The translations under genes were made by a program, and so were the position numbers. This document shows, piece by piece, positions 25,248 through 36,012 of a stretch of DNA of 64,000 bases. Source of the stretch: Methylomicrobium sp. (GTDB lineage Bacteria > Pseudomonadota > Gammaproteobacteria > Methylococcales > Methylomonadaceae); contig JAGXSU010000089.1 in the NCBI GenBank assembly GCA_018333785.1, positions 16,322 through 80,321 on the forward strand. Reading direction: 5' to 3'. The number at the start of each line of letters is the position of its first letter. The first letter of the stretch is position 1. The notes under the pieces are model-generated. The model was not told where the DNA came from, searched no databases, and saw only the letters and a program-made list of their open reading frames with translations.

Positions 25248-26714
25248 ATGATGCAGCTTAGCAACTTATTAGATGGCTTTGCCACGGTAAAAAATGATAT
25301 TTCCATTCTGGGTTTGACCTTAAACAGCCGTGAAGTTAGCCCTGGAGATGCTTTTATTGCGTTGTCGGGAGTGAGGCAACATGGCTTATTGTTTGCTGAA
25401 GACGCCATAAAAAGAGGTGCGGTAGCCATCATTTATGACCCCGCCTCTTGTGAAGATGTGAAGATTAATCAGGATCAGGCGGATTTTTTCATTGCCGTTG
25501 ACCAGTTAAATGCGCGCTTGGGTGATATTGCCGGGCGCTATTTTGATGAGCCTTCTGCGGCTATGAATCTGATTGGCATAACCGGAACCAACGGCAAGAC
25601 GTCTTGCAGCCAGTTTCTGGGTCAGGCGATGGATGACTGTGGGATTATCGGTACTTTAGGCTGGGGCGAATGGGGCCTGCTCAAAACAACTCTAAATACC
25701 ACGCCGGATGCGCTGGCTATTCAGGCCATGTTGGCCGCATTTAGGCAGCAAGGAAAAAAGTCGGTCGCAATGGAAGTGTCGTCACACGGATTGGAGCAAG
25801 GCCGAGTTAATGGAATCACGTTTAAAGGCGCAGTCTATACCAATATCAGCCGTGATCACCTGGATTATCACGGTTCAATGGAAAACTATGTTGAGGCAAA
25901 GTTAAGGCTTTTGGCCAAACCGGGGATACAGTTTGCGGTTATCAATTTTGACGATAGCTACAGCACAACGATACTTCAGGCAGTGCCTCCCAACGTTGCA
26001 GTATGGGGTACAAGCTTACAGGGTAAGCAGTTAGAAAGGGGCGAAAGGGTTTTGGCCAAAGAAATTGAACAGGGATTGGACGGAATGCAGTTTGATCTGT
26101 GCTGGCGTAATCATTGCCGACGGGTCAGCGTTGAATTGTATGGCGATTTTAATGTTGAAAATCTGCTTCAGGTTTGCGGCGTATTGCTGGCGATGGGCTT
26201 CTCCTTTGACGAGACTGTCCGCCGGATTTCAAACATCAAGCCGGTTGCCGGCCGTATGACACGCTATGGCTTTGAATCGACGCCATGGATTTTTGTTGAT
26301 TATGCGCACACGCCGGATGCGCTGGATAAAGTGTTAAACGGACTCAAAAAACATTGCCCCAATAAATTATGGGTAGTCATGGGGTGTGGTGGCGACAGAG
26401 ATGCGGGTAAGCGACCGTTGATGGGCCAAATCGCTGAAAAATGGGCGGATCATATTGTTTTAACTGATGATAATCCCCGCAGCGAAAATTCGTTGCAGAT
26501 TATTGACGGAATCAAACAGGGATGCAGTAGCAACAAGATTCGTGTGATTCAAGACAGAGAGCAGGCTATAAAAACCGTGGTTAGAGAAGCTGAAGATCAA
26601 GACTGTATTCTTATTGCCGGTAAAGGTCATGAGGCCCATCAGGAAATTAACGGCCTAAAAACACCTTTCAGCGATGCCGAAGTGGTTATCAGAGCCTTGG
26701 AGGATATTCGATAA
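25248..26714 (+). CDS. murE: UDP-MurNAc-L-Ala-D-Glu:meso-DAP ligase
   Basis: MurE adds the third residue of the peptidoglycan stem peptide. The 488-residue Mur ligase carries the ATP loop GITGTNGKTSCSQF, the carbamylated-lysine region, and the specificity motif DDNPRSEN, which marks meso-diaminopimelate rather than lysine as substrate. Late motifs AGKGHEAHQEI are also normal. The stop shares one base with the murF start (TAATG). Confidence 0.97.
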   Translation: MMQLSNLLDGFATVKNDISILGLTLNSREVSPGDAFIALSGVRQHGLLFAEDAIKRGAVAIIYDPASCEDVKINQDQADFFIAVDQLNARLGDIAGRYFDEPSAAMNLIGITGTNGKTSCSQFLGQAMDDCGIIGTLGWGEWGLLKTTLNTTPDALAIQAMLAAFRQQGKKSVAMEVSSHGLEQGRVNGITFKGAVYTNISRDHLDYHGSMENYVEAKLRLLAKPGIQFAVINFDDSYSTTILQAVPPNVAVWGTSLQGKQLERGERVLAKEIEQGLDGMQFDLCWRNHCRRVSVELYGDFNVENLLQVCGVLLAMGFSFDETVRRISNIKPVAGRMTRYGFESTPWIFVDYAHTPDALDKVLNGLKKHCPNKLWVVMGCGGDRDAGKRPLMGQIAEKWADHIVLTDDNPRSENSLQIIDGIKQGCSSNKIRVIQDREQAIKTVVREAEDQDCILIAGKGHEAHQEINGLKTPFSDAEVVIRALEDIR

Positions 26715-28060
26715 TGCGAGTGTTGTTGAGCCAAATAGCACAATGGATCGATGCCGGGCTGACCGGCGAAGATATTGAAGTTGAACGGATCAGTATAAAC
26801 ACGCGGACCTTGCAGTCTGGCGATCTTTATATAGCCATCAAGGGCGGCAATTTTGATGGTAACGATTTTGTTGCTCAGGCGGAACAGGCAGGGGCCTGCG
26901 CGGTTATTGTAAGTAAGCCAGTTGAAACCCGTTTGCCGGTTCTTGAAGTGGAAGATACCCGGCTGGCCTTGGCTGAAATAGCTGGCCATTGGCGAAACCG
27001 CATGCCAGCGCGTCTTGTTGGCATTACCGGCAGTAACGGCAAAACGACTGCAAAAGAAATGACAGCGGCAGTTCTGGGGAATGACGACTCGGTGCTGTTT
27101 ACAGCCGGTAACCTGAATAACGACATTGGCGTGCCGTTGACCTTGCTGCGGCTGGAAGAAAAACATCGGTACGGCGTGATCGAAATGGGCGCTAACCATG
27201 TTGGAGAAATAGCTTACACCAGTCGTTTTGTGCAGCCCGATGTGACGATTATTACCAATGCAGGACCGGCTCATTTAGAGGGATTCGGAAGCATTGAAGG
27301 CGTTTCCAGGGGCAAGGGCGAAATTATCGGCGCTTTAAAAGAGACCGGGACGGCCGTACTCAATCACGATGATGTTTATTTTGATTACTGGCAAAGTCTG
27401 GCCGGTAAGCGAAAAGTGATTTCATTCGGAATGAATCCTGGCGCAGATGTTACCTCAGATGGATTCAAGACTGAAATTTCCGAAAATCGTTTTTGTACGG
27501 CGTTTACCCTTCGTTATAAAAACGCATTTATCGAGATCCGGCTTAATCTGGCGGGCCGTCATAACGTACTTAATGCATTGGCAGCCAGTGCGGCAGGTTT
27601 GGCGCTGGGTCTGGATTTGGTTCAAATCAAGCGAGGTTTGGAGTCCGTTCAACCGGTCAATGGTCGCTTGTGTCCTCGCGCCGGTCAAATGGGCAATATC
27701 GTCATCGACGATACCTATAACGCCAACTTTGCTTCATTAAATGCGGCACTGGCGGTTCTGATGGACTGCGACGGCGAGCCTTGGGTTGCTCTGGGCGCTT
27801 TTGGTGAATTAGGCCCGGAAAGCTCATTGATTCATCAGGATATGGGTAAGCAAATGAAAGCGCTGGGTGTAAAAAGGCTTTTTGCGACAGGAGATGACGC
27901 ATGCCATAGCGTTGAAGCCTTCGGCGATGGCGGGGTTTATTACGAAACACAGCAGGCATTGATCGATGCCCTGAAATCCGAACAGAAAGGCCAGGAAGCA
28001 ATATTAGTGAAAGGCTCACGGTTTCAGCGTATGGAAAATGTTGTCAATGCCATTGTTTAA
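26714..28060 (+). CDS. murF: UDP-MurNAc-tripeptide-D-Ala-D-Ala ligase
   Basis: MurF attaches D-Ala-D-Ala to complete UDP-MurNAc-pentapeptide in the cytoplasm. In 448 residues it shows the ATP loop GITGSNGKTTAKEM, the central VIEMGANHVGEIAYTSRFV, NALAASAAGLALGL, and VIDDTYNANFASLNAAL in the C-terminal domain. The gene is coupled to murE and followed 15 bases later by mraY. Confidence 0.97.
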   Translation: MRVLLSQIAQWIDAGLTGEDIEVERISINTRTLQSGDLYIAIKGGNFDGNDFVAQAEQAGACAVIVSKPVETRLPVLEVEDTRLALAEIAGHWRNRMPARLVGITGSNGKTTAKEMTAAVLGNDDSVLFTAGNLNNDIGVPLTLLRLEEKHRYGVIEMGANHVGEIAYTSRFVQPDVTIITNAGPAHLEGFGSIEGVSRGKGEIIGALKETGTAVLNHDDVYFDYWQSLAGKRKVISFGMNPGADVTSDGFKTEISENRFCTAFTLRYKNAFIEIRLNLAGRHNVLNALAASAAGLALGLDLVQIKRGLESVQPVNGRLCPRAGQMGNIVIDDTYNANFASLNAALAVLMDCDGEPWVALGAFGELGPESSLIHQDMGKQMKALGVKRLFATGDDACHSVEAFGDGGVYYETQQALIDALKSEQKGQEAILVKGSRFQRMENVVNAIV

Positions 28061-28075
28061 GACACAGGAATAAGA

Positions 28076-29158
28076 ATGTTACTTTATTTGACTGATTATT
28101 TAATGACCTTGGATAGTGCCTTCAGAGTATTTCAGTATCTTACTCTGAGAGCTATTTTAGGGGCATTGACGGCGCTGATTATCTCTTTCGTCGTCGGTCC
28201 GGTCATGATCAGAAAACTGACCCGCAGGAAAATCGGGCAAAGTGTTCGTTCAGACGGACCTAAAAGTCATTTTGATAAAGCCGGAACACCGACTATGGGC
28301 GGCGCGTTAATAATCGTTGCAGTCGCAGTCAGCACGCTGTTGTGGAGCAATCTTGGCAATCGCTATGTTTGGGTAGTTTTGCTGGTCACCTTGGGCTACG
28401 GAGTTATCGGTTTTATAGACGATTACCGGAAAGTGATGTTGGGCAACAGCGATGGCCTCTCGGCAAGAGCCAAGTATTTCTGGCAATCGGTTATCGGCCT
28501 TACTGTTGCGGTATTTCTTTATATGACCGCTACGGTTCCTGCTGAAACCCAGTTCATCGTGCCGTTTTTCAAAGATGTCATGCTCAATATGGGCTTGTTT
28601 TATATCGTCATGGTTTATTTTGTCATCGTCGGTACCAGTAACGCGGTTAATTTGACAGACGGGCTGGATGGCCTGGCGATCATGCCTACGGTAATGGTTG
28701 CAGCAGGTTTGGGTATCTTTGCTTATTTGTCGGGACATGCCGAGTTTTCCAAGTATTTGGCCATTCCATTTTTGCCCAATAGTGGAGAACTGATCGTATT
28801 TTGCGCGGCGTTGGTTGGCGCCGGATTAGGATTTCTCTGGTTTAACGCGTATCCGGCGATGGTCTTTATGGGTGATGTCGGTGCTTTGGCACTCGGTGGC
28901 GCATTAGGTGTTTTGGCGGTTCTGGTCAGGCAGGAAATTGTTCTGGTCATCATGGGCGGTATTTTTGTGATGGAGACACTGTCAGTCATGATTCAGGTTG
29001 CATCATTCAAAATGACCGGAAAGCGGGTATTTAGAATGGCTCCAATTCATCACCATTTTGAATTAAAAGGTTGGCCTGAGCCGCGTGTGATCGTTCGATT
29101 TTGGATCATTACCTTTATATTGGTCTTAGTCGGTTTGTCGACACTGAAACTGAGATAA
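28076..29158 (+). CDS. mraY: Phospho-MurNAc-pentapeptide transferase MraY
   Basis: MraY transfers phospho-MurNAc-pentapeptide to undecaprenyl phosphate, making lipid I at the inner membrane. The 360-residue protein has about ten transmembrane segments and the family motifs KAGTPTMGG, the catalytic Asp pair [18 protein letters not shown], and [13 protein letters not shown] near the C-terminus. Length equals that of E. coli MraY. Confidence 0.98.
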   Translation: MLLYLTDYLMTLDSAFRVFQYLTLRAILGALTALIISFVVGPVMIRKLTRRKIGQSVRSDGPKSHFDKAGTPTMGGALIIVAVAVSTLLWSNLGNRYVWVVLLVTLGYGVIGFIDDYRKVMLGNSDGLSARAKYFWQSVIGLTVAVFLYMTATVPAETQFIVPFFKDVMLNMGLFYIVMVYFVIVGTSNAVNLTDGLDGLAIMPTVMVAAGLGIFAYLSGHAEFSKYLAIPFLPNSGELIVFCAALVGAGLGFLWFNAYPAMVFMGDVGALALGGALGVLAVLVRQEIVLVIMGGIFVMETLSVMIQVASFKMTGKRVFRMAPIHHHFELKGWPEPRVIVRFWIITFILVLVGLSTLKLR

Positions 29159-29160
29159 CT

Positions 29161-30531
29161 ATGGTCGTTCCGGATATCAAACAAGCACTTGCGACACATT
29201 TAGGATTGGATCCCAATGCCTCTAAAGTTTTAGTGGTGGGTTTGGGCGATACCGGATTTTCCGTTGCCCGTTTTCTGAATGAACAGCACATCCGCTTCGC
29301 GGTGGTGGACAGTCGTGACAGGCCGCCTTTACTGGCAAAGCTGGCGGATGAAATTCCCGATGCGCCGATTTTTACCGGTGGATTTGATGAAGCGGCTTTC
29401 AAGGTGGCATCGCATTTGATCATCAGCCCCGGTGTCTCGTTAAAGGAATATCCGATTGTCAAAGCGATAGCCAGAGGCGCAAAAGTCTTCAGTGATATAG
29501 ATCTCCTGGTGAGCTGCATCAGTGTTCCCGTCGTTGGCATTACCGGCTCGAACGGAAAAAGTACAGTGACCACCATGGTGGGCGCCATGGCTAAGGAAGC
29601 GGGCAGACAGGTCGCGATAGGTGGCAATCTGGGAACGCCGGCGCTGGATTTGTTACAGGCGGATTGCGATCTCTATGTATTGGAATTGTCGAGCTTTCAA
29701 CTGGAAAGAACGTCTTTACTTAATGCCGCAGCTGCTACCGTTTTGAACCTGACGGCGGACCACCTGGATCGTCATGGCAGCATGGCGGATTATGCTGCTG
29801 AAAAACAAAAAATATTCAATGGCGACGGTGTGATGGTCATCAATCTGGATGACCCCTGGGTTGAAGCAATGCTTAAACCTGAACGAAAAGTCAAAACATT
29901 TTCGATTAAATCACAGGCTGATTATTGTTTGCAAAGTGAAGGTTCAGTTGACTATCTGGTCAGCAATAATCAACGTTTAATGGCATTATCGGATTTGCCT
30001 TTGGAGGGGTTGCATAATGCATCAAATGCATTGGCCGCTTTAGCACTGGGGGATGCAATAGGGCTTGATCGACAAGCTATGTGCACTGCCTTGCGGAAAT
30101 TTAAAGGCCTGGATCATCGCATGCAACGGGTTGCCCAGATTAAAGGGATTACGTGGGTCAATGATTCCAAAGCCACAAATATCGGGGCTTGTTTAGCCGC
30201 ACTGCAAGGTTATAAAAACAAGGTAATACTCATCGCAGGCGGTGATGCCAAAGGCGCAGATATGAATGAACTGGTACCGGTACTCAGGGAAAAAGCCAAG
30301 GCGGTAATCCTGATGGGTAAAGATGGCCCAATGATTGAAAAGGCCATCAACGGGAGTGTGCCAGTCTATTCAGTTAAAAACATTGCTGAGGCCGTTAATG
30401 TGGCTTCCGGCTTGGCTGATAAAGGAGAGACGGTTTTGTTATCCCCGGCCTGTGCCAGTCTGGATCAGTTTAAAAGTTATAAAGAGCGTGGCGAGAAGTT
30501 TGCTACGGCCGTTTTCGGGTTACAACAATGA
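29161..30531 (+). CDS. murD: UDP-MurNAc-L-alanine:D-glutamate ligase
   Basis: MurD adds D-glutamate, the second stem-peptide residue. The ATG at 29161, two bases after the mraY stop, gives 456 residues; a longer in-frame extension to 29101 would lie inside mraY. Motifs are VVGLGDTGFSVARFL in the N-terminal Rossmann domain, GITGSNGKSTVTTM, LELSSFQLE, LTADHLDRHGS, NDSKATNIGACLAALQ and LSPACASLDQFKSYKERG. It overlaps ftsW by four bases. Confidence 0.97.
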   Translation: MVVPDIKQALATHLGLDPNASKVLVVGLGDTGFSVARFLNEQHIRFAVVDSRDRPPLLAKLADEIPDAPIFTGGFDEAAFKVASHLIISPGVSLKEYPIVKAIARGAKVFSDIDLLVSCISVPVVGITGSNGKSTVTTMVGAMAKEAGRQVAIGGNLGTPALDLLQADCDLYVLELSSFQLERTSLLNAAAATVLNLTADHLDRHGSMADYAAEKQKIFNGDGVMVINLDDPWVEAMLKPERKVKTFSIKSQADYCLQSEGSVDYLVSNNQRLMALSDLPLEGLHNASNALAALALGDAIGLDRQAMCTALRKFKGLDHRMQRVAQIKGITWVNDSKATNIGACLAALQGYKNKVILIAGGDAKGADMNELVPVLREKAKAVILMGKDGPMIEKAINGSVPVYSVKNIAEAVNVASGLADKGETVLLSPACASLDQFKSYKERGEKFATAVFGLQQ

Positions 30532-31703
30532 ACGCATCAGATTCCAATAAACCCGTAAAAGAGTTTTATCTGGATTATCAGGTCTTAGCCATCAGTTTTG
30601 CGTTGTTGATCATCGGTTACATCATGGTGTCATCGGCGTCATTTCATTTGGGTGAAAAAATGCAAAGCAGCAACTGGCATTACCCGATGATGCAGATGAT
30701 ACATATCGTTATCGGATTAGTGTTTGCTGTCGCCATGTATTGTGTGCCGTTGAGTTTTTGGGAGCGCTACGGGCAATGGTTATTTTTAGGCGGACTGGCT
30801 TTATTGCTGTTGGTATTCGTTCCCGGCTTAGGCGTTAAAGTGAATGGCAGTACCCGCTGGATTTCGCTGGGCGGTTTTCGTATTCAGGTATCGGAAGTCG
30901 TCAAACTCATTTCAGTGATTTATATGGCGAGCTATGTGACGCGATACCAGGACACATTAAGAAATTCGACGTTTGGCGCTTTTAAACCATTGGCTTTGTT
31001 TGTCGTTGCCAGTGTTTTATTGCTATTGGAGCCCGATTTTGGTTCAGCGGTGGTGATCATATCGATGGCGATGGTGATCATGTTTTTGAGTGGCGCGCGA
31101 TTGGGTCAATTTGCGGCATTACTGCTGATCTTCGGTTCTACCGCAGCGGCTTTGGTGATTATTTCGCCGTATCGATGGAAGCGCATCGTTTCTTATCTCA
31201 ATCCTTGGGCCGATCCGGAAAATACCGGATTTCAACTGGTGCAGGCCTTGATATCGTTTGGCCGGGGAGAGTGGTTAGGTGTCGGGTTGGGCAACAGCTT
31301 GCAGAAACTTTTTTATTTACCTGAAGCGCATACCGATTTTCTATTTTCAGTGTTAGCTGAGGAATTGGGTTTACTGGGCATAACGCTGGTGATTCTGTTA
31401 TTCGGTCTATTGGTATGGCGGGCGTTCAAAATAGGCGTGACGGCCGAAAACGCAGGCCTGCCATTTCCAGCATACGTTGCCTATGGCATAGGATTTTGGT
31501 TTGGATTTCAGGCATTCATCAATATGGGCGTGAATATGGGCATTTTGCCGACCAAGGGCATTACCTTGCCGCTGATGAGCTATGGCGGCGGCAGTATGAT
31601 TGTGATGTGCAGTGCAATTGCGTTGCTGTTGAGAGTCAGTTCGGATGCGCATGTACTGAAGGCCGCTTTACCAAAAGGGAATCCGTTATGGGCAAACGCA
31701 TAG
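30528..31703 (+). CDS. ftsW: Septal peptidoglycan polymerase FtsW
   Basis: FtsW is the SEDS-family glycosyltransferase that polymerises lipid II at the septum together with FtsI. The 391-residue protein has about ten hydrophobic segments and the SEDS signatures LLLLEPDFGSAVV (catalytic Asp region), NPWADPENTGFQLVQAL, EAHTDFLFSVLAEELG and PTKGITLPLMSYGGGS. It overlaps murD at the 5' end and murG by 16 bases at the 3' end. Confidence 0.97.
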   Translation: MNASDSNKPVKEFYLDYQVLAISFALLIIGYIMVSSASFHLGEKMQSSNWHYPMMQMIHIVIGLVFAVAMYCVPLSFWERYGQWLFLGGLALLLLVFVPGLGVKVNGSTRWISLGGFRIQVSEVVKLISVIYMASYVTRYQDTLRNSTFGAFKPLALFVVASVLLLLEPDFGSAVVIISMAMVIMFLSGARLGQFAALLLIFGSTAAALVIISPYRWKRIVSYLNPWADPENTGFQLVQALISFGRGEWLGVGLGNSLQKLFYLPEAHTDFLFSVLAEELGLLGITLVILLFGLLVWRAFKIGVTAENAGLPFPAYVAYGIGFWFGFQAFINMGVNMGILPTKGITLPLMSYGGGSMIVMCSAIALLLRVSSDAHVLKAALPKGNPLWANA

Positions 31704-32743
31704 TGATAATGGCTGGCGGAACAGGCGGACATGTTTTTCCGGCGCTTGCTGTTGCTCATTATTTACAGGAGCAGGATTGGCAAGTCAGCTGGATGGGCAC
31801 TTTAAATGGCTTGGAAAGCAAGGTGGTTCCGGCTAACGGGATTGAAATTGACTGGTTGCCTGTGGCCGGATTTAGAGGTAAGGGTTTGGCCGCAAAGTTT
31901 AAAGCGGTGGGATTATTGATCAGGGCTTGTTTTGCCGCCTTAAAAATTCTGCGTCAGCGTAAACCCGATGTGGTGCTGGGTATGGGCGGATTTGTTGCCG
32001 GGCCGGGAGGGCTTATGGCTAAGCTGCTGGGCATGCCTTTAATCATTCATGAGCAAAATCGTGTGCCGGGTACAACTAACCGATTGCTTGCTAAATTGGC
32101 AAATCAAGTGTTGGAAGCTTTTCCTGATAGCTTTAAAAAGACCGTCAAAGCCAAATGGGTAGGTAATCCATTACGCAAGGAATTATTGTCGGTCACCCAA
32201 AAAATGACAGAAAAGTCAGCCGGGGTAGTGCGTATTTTGATCTTAGGTGGCAGCCAGGGCGCCAAGGTTCTGAATGAAATTATGCCTGATACGGCCTCCA
32301 GGCTTGAATCGGTGCAGATCAAACATCAGACGGGTGAATCAATGCTCGCCGAAGTGACTCAACGGTATCAGGATTTAGGCATTGATGCACAAGTGACAGC
32401 GTTTATTCAGGACATGGCTGAAGCCTATCAATGGGCGGATCTGGTTGTTTGTCGCTCAGGCGCCATGACGGTCAGCGAAGTCGCTGCGATGGCTCTTCCT
32501 GCTGTTTATATTCCGTTTCCTTATGCAATCGATGATCACCAGACCGCGAATGCGAAGTATGCCGTTGATGCCGGAGGAGGTCTGTTGTTGATGCAGCAAG
32601 ACTTAACGCCGGAAAATCTGGCGGGGCGGATCAAGTACGTTATTGACCATCTCGATGAGATGGGACGTGCTGCCCTGACGAGTGCAAAGCTGGATGCGAC
32701 CCGGTGTGTTGCTGATAGCTGTATTACGGAGGCTCGGCCTTGA
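31688..32743 (+). CDS. murG: UDP-GlcNAc transferase MurG (lipid II synthase)
   Basis: MurG adds GlcNAc to lipid I to make lipid II on the cytoplasmic membrane face. Starting at the ATG at 31688, which gives the canonical opening [19 protein letters not shown], the protein has 351 residues. Other motifs are [43 protein letters not shown] and the nucleotide-binding [14 protein letters not shown] with [12 protein letters not shown]. It overlaps ftsW and murC. Confidence 0.97.
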   Translation: MGKRIVIMAGGTGGHVFPALAVAHYLQEQDWQVSWMGTLNGLESKVVPANGIEIDWLPVAGFRGKGLAAKFKAVGLLIRACFAALKILRQRKPDVVLGMGGFVAGPGGLMAKLLGMPLIIHEQNRVPGTTNRLLAKLANQVLEAFPDSFKKTVKAKWVGNPLRKELLSVTQKMTEKSAGVVRILILGGSQGAKVLNEIMPDTASRLESVQIKHQTGESMLAEVTQRYQDLGIDAQVTAFIQDMAEAYQWADLVVCRSGAMTVSEVAAMALPAVYIPFPYAIDDHQTANAKYAVDAGGGLLLMQQDLTPENLAGRIKYVIDHLDEMGRAALTSAKLDATRCVADSCITEARP

Positions 32744-34179
32744 ATTTTCCGAATGTAAAGACGCCTACTAAAGCATTAGGTAATGTTGATCGAATACACT
32801 TTGTTGGTATCGGCGGAACCGGCATGAGCGGCATTGCCGAAGTGCTTTCCAATCTGGGTTACCAAGTGTCCGGTTCGGATATCAAAACCAGTGCGGTAAC
32901 CGAAAGACTGATTAAACAAGGTGTTGCTGTCCATATCGGGCATAAACGCGAGAATGTTGCCGGGGCGGATGTTGTTGTCGTTTCCTCTGCAATTGATCGC
33001 AGCAATGATGAGGTTGATGAGGCTTATCTGAACAGGATTCCTGTGATTCCTCGTGCAGAAATGCTGGCTGAATTGATGCGCTTTCGTTTCGGCATTGCCG
33101 TCGCCGGGACGCATGGCAAAACGACGACGACCAGTCTGGTTGCGAGTATTTTGGCAGAAGCAGGGATGGATCCTACTTTTGTGATAGGCGGACGGCTTAA
33201 CAGCGCAGGCACCAACGCCAAGTTAGGGCAAGGTCATTATCTGGTTGCGGAAGCCGATGAAAGCGACGCTTCTTTTTTGTATCTGCAGCCCATGATGGCG
33301 GTCGTGACGAACATCGATCAAGACCATATGGCAACCTATCAAGGCAGCTATGACAAGCTTAAAGCCACATTTATCGAGTTTTTGCATCATTTGCCATTTT
33401 ATGGACTGGCTGTTCTGTGTCTGGACGATGAAGGAATCAGAGAGATTTTGCCGAACCTGTCCAAGCCGGTAAAAACCTATGGCGTACATGAACAGGCCGA
33501 TGTCCGGGCGATTGAAATTCATCAATGCGGAATGAACACCTCGTTTACCGTGTTGCGCTTGGGTAACTATGAGCCGCTCAGGGTTCATTTGAATATGCCG
33601 GGGTGGCACAACATGCTGAATGCTTTGGCGGCTATCGCGATAGCAACCAGTCTGGATGTGGAAGATGACGCCATCGTTAGAAGCTTGGGCGCATTTCATG
33701 GCATAGGCCGCCGTTTTCAAATCAATGGAGATATTCCATTTGAGGGCGGTCGGTTAACCTTGGTGGATGATTATGGACATCATCCCCGTGAAATTGCCGC
33801 AACCCTTGAGGCGTTGCGGCAGGCTTGGCCTAAACGGCGGGAAGTCATTATTTTTCAGCCGCACCGGTATTCCCGTACCCGTGATTTGTTTGAAGATTTC
33901 GTCCAGGTCTTATCTTCTGTGGATGTTTTAATTTTGCTGGATATTTATTCGGCAGGTGAATCTCCTATCACCGGAGCAGATGGACGGTCATTGAGTCGAG
34001 CCATTCGCGTCAGAGGGCAGGTGGATCCGGTATTTGTAGAGGATTGGCGGGAATTGCCAAAACTGTTGGCGGGTATTGTCAGGGAGGATGATGTGATTTT
34101 GACCTTGGGCGCAGGAAATGTCGGACAGATCGCTACCGATTTGCCGGCTTTGTTGACTGAAGCGCTGGCCAATCGATAG
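32740..34179 (+). CDS. murC: UDP-N-acetylmuramate:L-alanine ligase
   Basis: MurC adds the first stem-peptide residue, L-alanine, to UDP-MurNAc. The 479-residue protein starts with TTG at 32740 (TTGA overlap with the murG stop), the only start that retains the whole N-terminal domain ([19 protein letters not shown]). The ATP loop is [13 protein letters not shown] and later motifs include [24 protein letters not shown] and [12 protein letters not shown]. The weak start codon may tune its level within the operon. Confidence 0.96.
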   Translation: MNFPNVKTPTKALGNVDRIHFVGIGGTGMSGIAEVLSNLGYQVSGSDIKTSAVTERLIKQGVAVHIGHKRENVAGADVVVVSSAIDRSNDEVDEAYLNRIPVIPRAEMLAELMRFRFGIAVAGTHGKTTTTSLVASILAEAGMDPTFVIGGRLNSAGTNAKLGQGHYLVAEADESDASFLYLQPMMAVVTNIDQDHMATYQGSYDKLKATFIEFLHHLPFYGLAVLCLDDEGIREILPNLSKPVKTYGVHEQADVRAIEIHQCGMNTSFTVLRLGNYEPLRVHLNMPGWHNMLNALAAIAIATSLDVEDDAIVRSLGAFHGIGRRFQINGDIPFEGGRLTLVDDYGHHPREIAATLEALRQAWPKRREVIIFQPHRYSRTRDLFEDFVQVLSSVDVLILLDIYSAGESPITGADGRSLSRAIRVRGQVDPVFVEDWRELPKLLAGIVREDDVILTLGAGNVGQIATDLPALLTEALANR

Positions 34180-34191
34180 GCAGAGAGGATC

Positions 34192-35076
34192 ATGGTGGTC
34201 GATTTAAAGGGCCGGTTACTCAGTAATGAGCCGCTTGCAAAATATACCAGCTGGCGTGTCGGTGGACCGGCAGATCGGATCTATATACCGGAAGACAAGA
34301 ACGATTTAATTTTATTCATACGCTCTATTGATGGTTCTGAGCCGGTCATGTGGCTGGGTTTAGGCAGTAATGTATTGGTCAGGGATGGCGGCATTAGAGG
34401 AACGGTCATTAACACCCGCAATCGCTTGAAGCAATTGCGCCTGATAGCGGACAACACCGTTTACGTGGAGGCCGGAGTTCCCTGCGCGTTGGTCGCCAGA
34501 TTTTGCGGCGAACAAGGTCTTGTCGGCGCTGAATTTCTTGCCGGTATTCCGGGAACCATGGGTGGCGCGCTAAAAATGAATGCCGGTGCTTTTGGAGGGG
34601 AAACCTGGAGCATTGTCAAAAGCGTGGAAACTATTAACCGGCAAGGTGACGTATTGGAACGAGCGCCCGGCTATTTTCAGATAGCGTATCGTTCAGTCAA
34701 AGGGTTTGAAAATGAATGGTTTTTGTCTGCAGTATTGCACTTGGAAAGCGGTGACCCGGCGTTGAGTCAGCAAAAAATAAAGTCATTGCTGGAAAAGCGT
34801 GGACAAACACAACCGACCAACCAGCCAAGCTGCGGTTCTGTTTTCAAGAATCCCGATGGCGATTATGCCGCAAGATTGATTGAAGCCTGTGGATTGAAAG
34901 GTTATGCCATCGGAGGGGCTCAGGTTTCTGAAAAGCATGCCAATTTTATAATTAATACCGGTAATGCCAAGGCTGAAGAGATTGAAATGCTGATCAAATT
35001 TGTTCAGGACACGGTAGCCGAAAAACAAGGCATCAGGTTAGCGACAGAAGTGTGTATGGTAGGGGAAAAAGAATGA
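34192..35076 (+). CDS. murB: UDP-N-acetylenolpyruvoylglucosamine reductase
   Basis: MurB reduces enolpyruvyl-UDP-GlcNAc to UDP-MurNAc using FAD and NADPH. The 294-residue protein begins with TSWRVGGPADRIYIPED, has the FAD-binding LGLGSNVLVRDGGIRG, GAEFLAGIPGTMGGALKMNAG, and PSCGSVFKNPDGDYAARLIE with the catalytic Ser. This is the type IIa form, shorter than E. coli MurB, common in methanotroph-like and pseudomonad-like clusters. It overlaps ddl by four bases. Confidence 0.96.
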   Translation: MVVDLKGRLLSNEPLAKYTSWRVGGPADRIYIPEDKNDLILFIRSIDGSEPVMWLGLGSNVLVRDGGIRGTVINTRNRLKQLRLIADNTVYVEAGVPCALVARFCGEQGLVGAEFLAGIPGTMGGALKMNAGAFGGETWSIVKSVETINRQGDVLERAPGYFQIAYRSVKGFENEWFLSAVLHLESGDPALSQQKIKSLLEKRGQTQPTNQPSCGSVFKNPDGDYAARLIEACGLKGYAIGGAQVSEKHANFIINTGNAKAEEIEMLIKFVQDTVAEKQGIRLATEVCMVGEKE

Positions 35077-36002
35077 AGCCGAAGGCGATTGAGATGCCGC
35101 AGCAGTTTGGGCGTGTAGCGGTAATGATGGGTGGAACTGCCGCAGAACGTGAGGTTTCATTAAGAAGCGGCGCGGCTGTTTTTAATGCGCTTAAAGCGTC
35201 AGGTATAGATGCCGTCGCGATCGATGTGACTGGAAATCCGGTGCAGGCCTTGGCAGGCGAGCGCTTTGATCGTGTCTTTAACATCATCCATGGCCGCGGC
35301 GGCGAAGACGGTGTGTTACAGGGTGCGTTGGAAGCCATAGGCATGCCTTACACGGGCAGTGGTGTTTTGGCGTCAGCGCTCAGTATGGATAAGCTCAGAA
35401 CCAAGATGTGTTGGCAAGGGGTCGGTTTACCGACGCCTCGATGGACCTTGCTGAGACAGAGCCGGGATATTGATGCCTGTATTGAGAAGCTGGGTTTTCC
35501 GGTGATTGTCAAACCGGCCAAGGAAGGGTCCAGTATCGGTATGAGCAAAGCTTCAGATAGGGATGAATTGATTCAGGCTTTTGAATTGGCTTCCGAATAT
35601 AACTGTGATGTCTATGCCGAGGCCTGGGTTTCAGGGCGGGAGTTCACGGTAGCGGTGGTTCAGGGTAAAGCTTTGCCGGTCATTCGATTGGAAACGCCCA
35701 ATGTTTTTTATGATTATGATGCCAAGTACAAGGCTAATACCACCCAATATCATTGCCCGTGCGGACTCAGTGAATCAGAAGAGCAATCGTTGCAGGCTTT
35801 GGCGGTCAGTGCTTGCGAGGTGATCGGTGTTGAGGGTTGGGGCAGGGTCGATGTATTTATCGATCAGGACGGCCATAACCAATTGATTGAGGTCAATACC
35901 GTACCGGGCATGACTGACCACAGCTTGGTTCCTATGGCGGCAAAACAGGCCGGGATAAGTTTCTCTGAGTTAGTTTGGCGAATTCTTGAAACCAGCTTTT
36001 AA
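35073..36002 (+). CDS. ddl: D-alanine-D-alanine ligase
   Basis: Ddl joins two D-alanines for use by MurF. With the ATG at 35073 (overlapping the murB stop), the protein has 309 residues and shows GRVAVMMGGTAAEREVSLRSG, NIIHGRGGEDGVLQGALE, the ATP-grasp region FPVIVKPAKEGSSIGMSK and EVNTVPGMTDHSLVP. An in-frame GTG 21 bases upstream is less likely. Its place in the cluster corresponds to ddlB of E. coli. Confidence 0.97.
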   Translation: MKPKAIEMPQQFGRVAVMMGGTAAEREVSLRSGAAVFNALKASGIDAVAIDVTGNPVQALAGERFDRVFNIIHGRGGEDGVLQGALEAIGMPYTGSGVLASALSMDKLRTKMCWQGVGLPTPRWTLLRQSRDIDACIEKLGFPVIVKPAKEGSSIGMSKASDRDELIQAFELASEYNCDVYAEAWVSGREFTVAVVQGKALPVIRLETPNVFYDYDAKYKANTTQYHCPCGLSESEEQSLQALAVSACEVIGVEGWGRVDVFIDQDGHNQLIEVNTVPGMTDHSLVPMAAKQAGISFSELVWRILETSF

Positions 36003-36012
36003 CTGAGGTGAT